Assembly: GCF_900323885.1 (NCBI RefSeq)
Contig: NZ_OOHJ01000018.1
Span: 2,777,001 to 2,841,000, forward strand
Source: [Actinomadura] parvosata subsp. kistnae
GTDB lineage: Bacteria > Actinomycetota > Actinomycetes > Streptosporangiales > Streptosporangiaceae
Direction of reading: 5' to 3'
Length of the DNA stretch: 64,000 bases
Under the pieces are notes generated by a model. The model did no database searches, was not told where the DNA came from, and saw nothing but the letters and a program-made list of their open reading frames with translations. Numbering within the stretch: the first letter of the stretch is position 1; each line of letters opens with the position of its first letter. Below are positions 63,604 through 64,000 of the stretch, one piece after another. Position numbers and translations under genes: made by a program.

Positions 63604-64000
63604 TCAGTGAGCAGCATGAGCAGAGTCGGTGACTCGCTCGACTGTTCCGCCGTCGCAGCAGGCAGCGCAGCCCCAGACGTCCGGGTCGAAGCTGACCGTC
63701 ATGGAGGAGGCGCACGAGGGGCAGGAGCCGACGTACGTGTTGGGCTTCTCGCCCGGGTAGACGTCGATCGTCTGGTCGCCGATGAGGACCTGGTGGGCGC
63801 GGGTCACCCAATCGGACACGGTCATCCAGTTGAGCAGCTTGCGGGACTCGTCGAGCAGCGACCCGATGCGGCCCCTGAGCAGGGCCGCGATGGCCGCAGT
63901 GTCCTTCCGCTTCACGAGGTCCTCGCAGCCGTCGCAGAGGTCCCCACCGAGCGCGTGGCAGGTGCCGCTGTGGGCGTGCGGCGCGTTCTCGCAGCGCTTG
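63604..64000 (-). CDS. Zinc-ribbon phage protein (5' end outside window)
   Basis: The frame is open to the right edge (last readable codons give KRCENAPHAHSGTCHALGGD), so at least 131 residues and a truncated N-terminus. CxxC patterns occur at the start (LCDGCEDL) and near the end (CPSCASSMTVSFDPDVWGCAACC). A GTG at 63915 could be an internal start but would cut off the first Cys set. Function unknown. Confidence 0.6.
   Translation of the reverse strand, partial: KRCENAPHAHSGTCHALGGDLCDGCEDLVKRKDTAAIAALLRGRIGSLLDESRKLLNWMTVSDWVTRAHQVLIGDQTIDVYPGEKPNTYVGSCPSCASSMTVSFDPDVWGCAACCDGGTVERVTDSAHAAH

Larger units (their letters stand above)
31600..64000. mobile_element. HK97-type siphovirus prophage carrying conjugation-type genes (right end outside window)
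   Basis: From about 31600-31780 onward every gene is phage- or ICE-like: a late operon running leftward from TerS (59309) to the lysis genes (40275), plus a left arm with TraB/FtsK, DUF2637 and GntR genes. The left end must lie between the NUDIX start (31595) and the first phage gene (31783). No integrase, excision or replication gene is visible, so they are expected to the right. The repeat that would define att cannot be identified without the right end. Confidence 0.9.

Overview
The window comes from the chromosome of a high-GC filamentous actinomycete. Evidence for this: GC-rich codon third positions, GTG and TTG starts, many leaderless genes with a TANNNT -10 box six or seven bases before the start, a proteasome activator of the Bpa/PafE family, polyprenol-phosphomannose-dependent GT-C mannosyltransferases, several STAS and RsbW-like sigma-control proteins, and rare TTA codons. 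A Streptosporangiales-like host (for example Nonomuraea) is my inference; the genus cannot be proven from the sequence alone.

Left part, about 1-31595, is ordinary chromosome. A thiamine-salvage pair (TenA end at 1-508; TPP riboswitch plus CytX-type permease at 3725-5140) brackets an Fpg/Nei glycosylase and an MFS pump with a divergent HxlR regulator and rhodanese. Next come DNA alkyl repair (Ogt), a soluble PAS/GAF histidine kinase, an RsbW-like ATPase, a YidC-paralogue operon (8216-9325), and an OmpR-type two-component system whose kinase start lies in a triplicated 32-bp repeat. Then follow a STAS protein, a cell-envelope glycosylation group (GT2, MptB-like, a very large alkaline-phosphatase-like membrane protein, GT87), pheA, serS, cspA, a HAD phosphatase, bpa, a quinone oxidoreductase, a MinD-like ATPase with a long repetitive N-terminus, a BP74-related secreted protein, tRNA-Ser(UGA), a second STAS protein and a NUDIX-NYN fusion. 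Several gene ends carry short tandem duplications.

Right part, about 31600-64000, is a prophage that runs off the right edge; its integrase and replication genes are not in the window. The left arm (31783-39182) has a divergent switch region, two related Cys/His proteins, a sigma factor, and a conjugation-type block: a DUF2637 membrane protein, a TraB/FtsK-like DNA translocase, a cluster of seven GTAGCGG heptamers, a small zinc-finger membrane protein, a strongly structured non-coding stretch, and a GntR repressor behind three tandem 9-bp repeats. The middle (39264-59309, leftward) is a complete HK97-type siphovirus late module: TerS, TerL, portal, protease, capsid, connectors, tail tube, frameshifted tail chaperones, tape measure, tail proteins, holin-like proteins and amidase. 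A lamin-tail-domain secreted protein and a right-hand group of small zinc-ribbon proteins complete it.

The most unusual feature is the mixture: a tailed-phage genome carrying the transfer block of an actinomycete integrative conjugative element, with candidate transfer-origin repeats next to the translocase gene. If functional, the element could move both as virions and by TraB-type double-stranded DNA conjugation.
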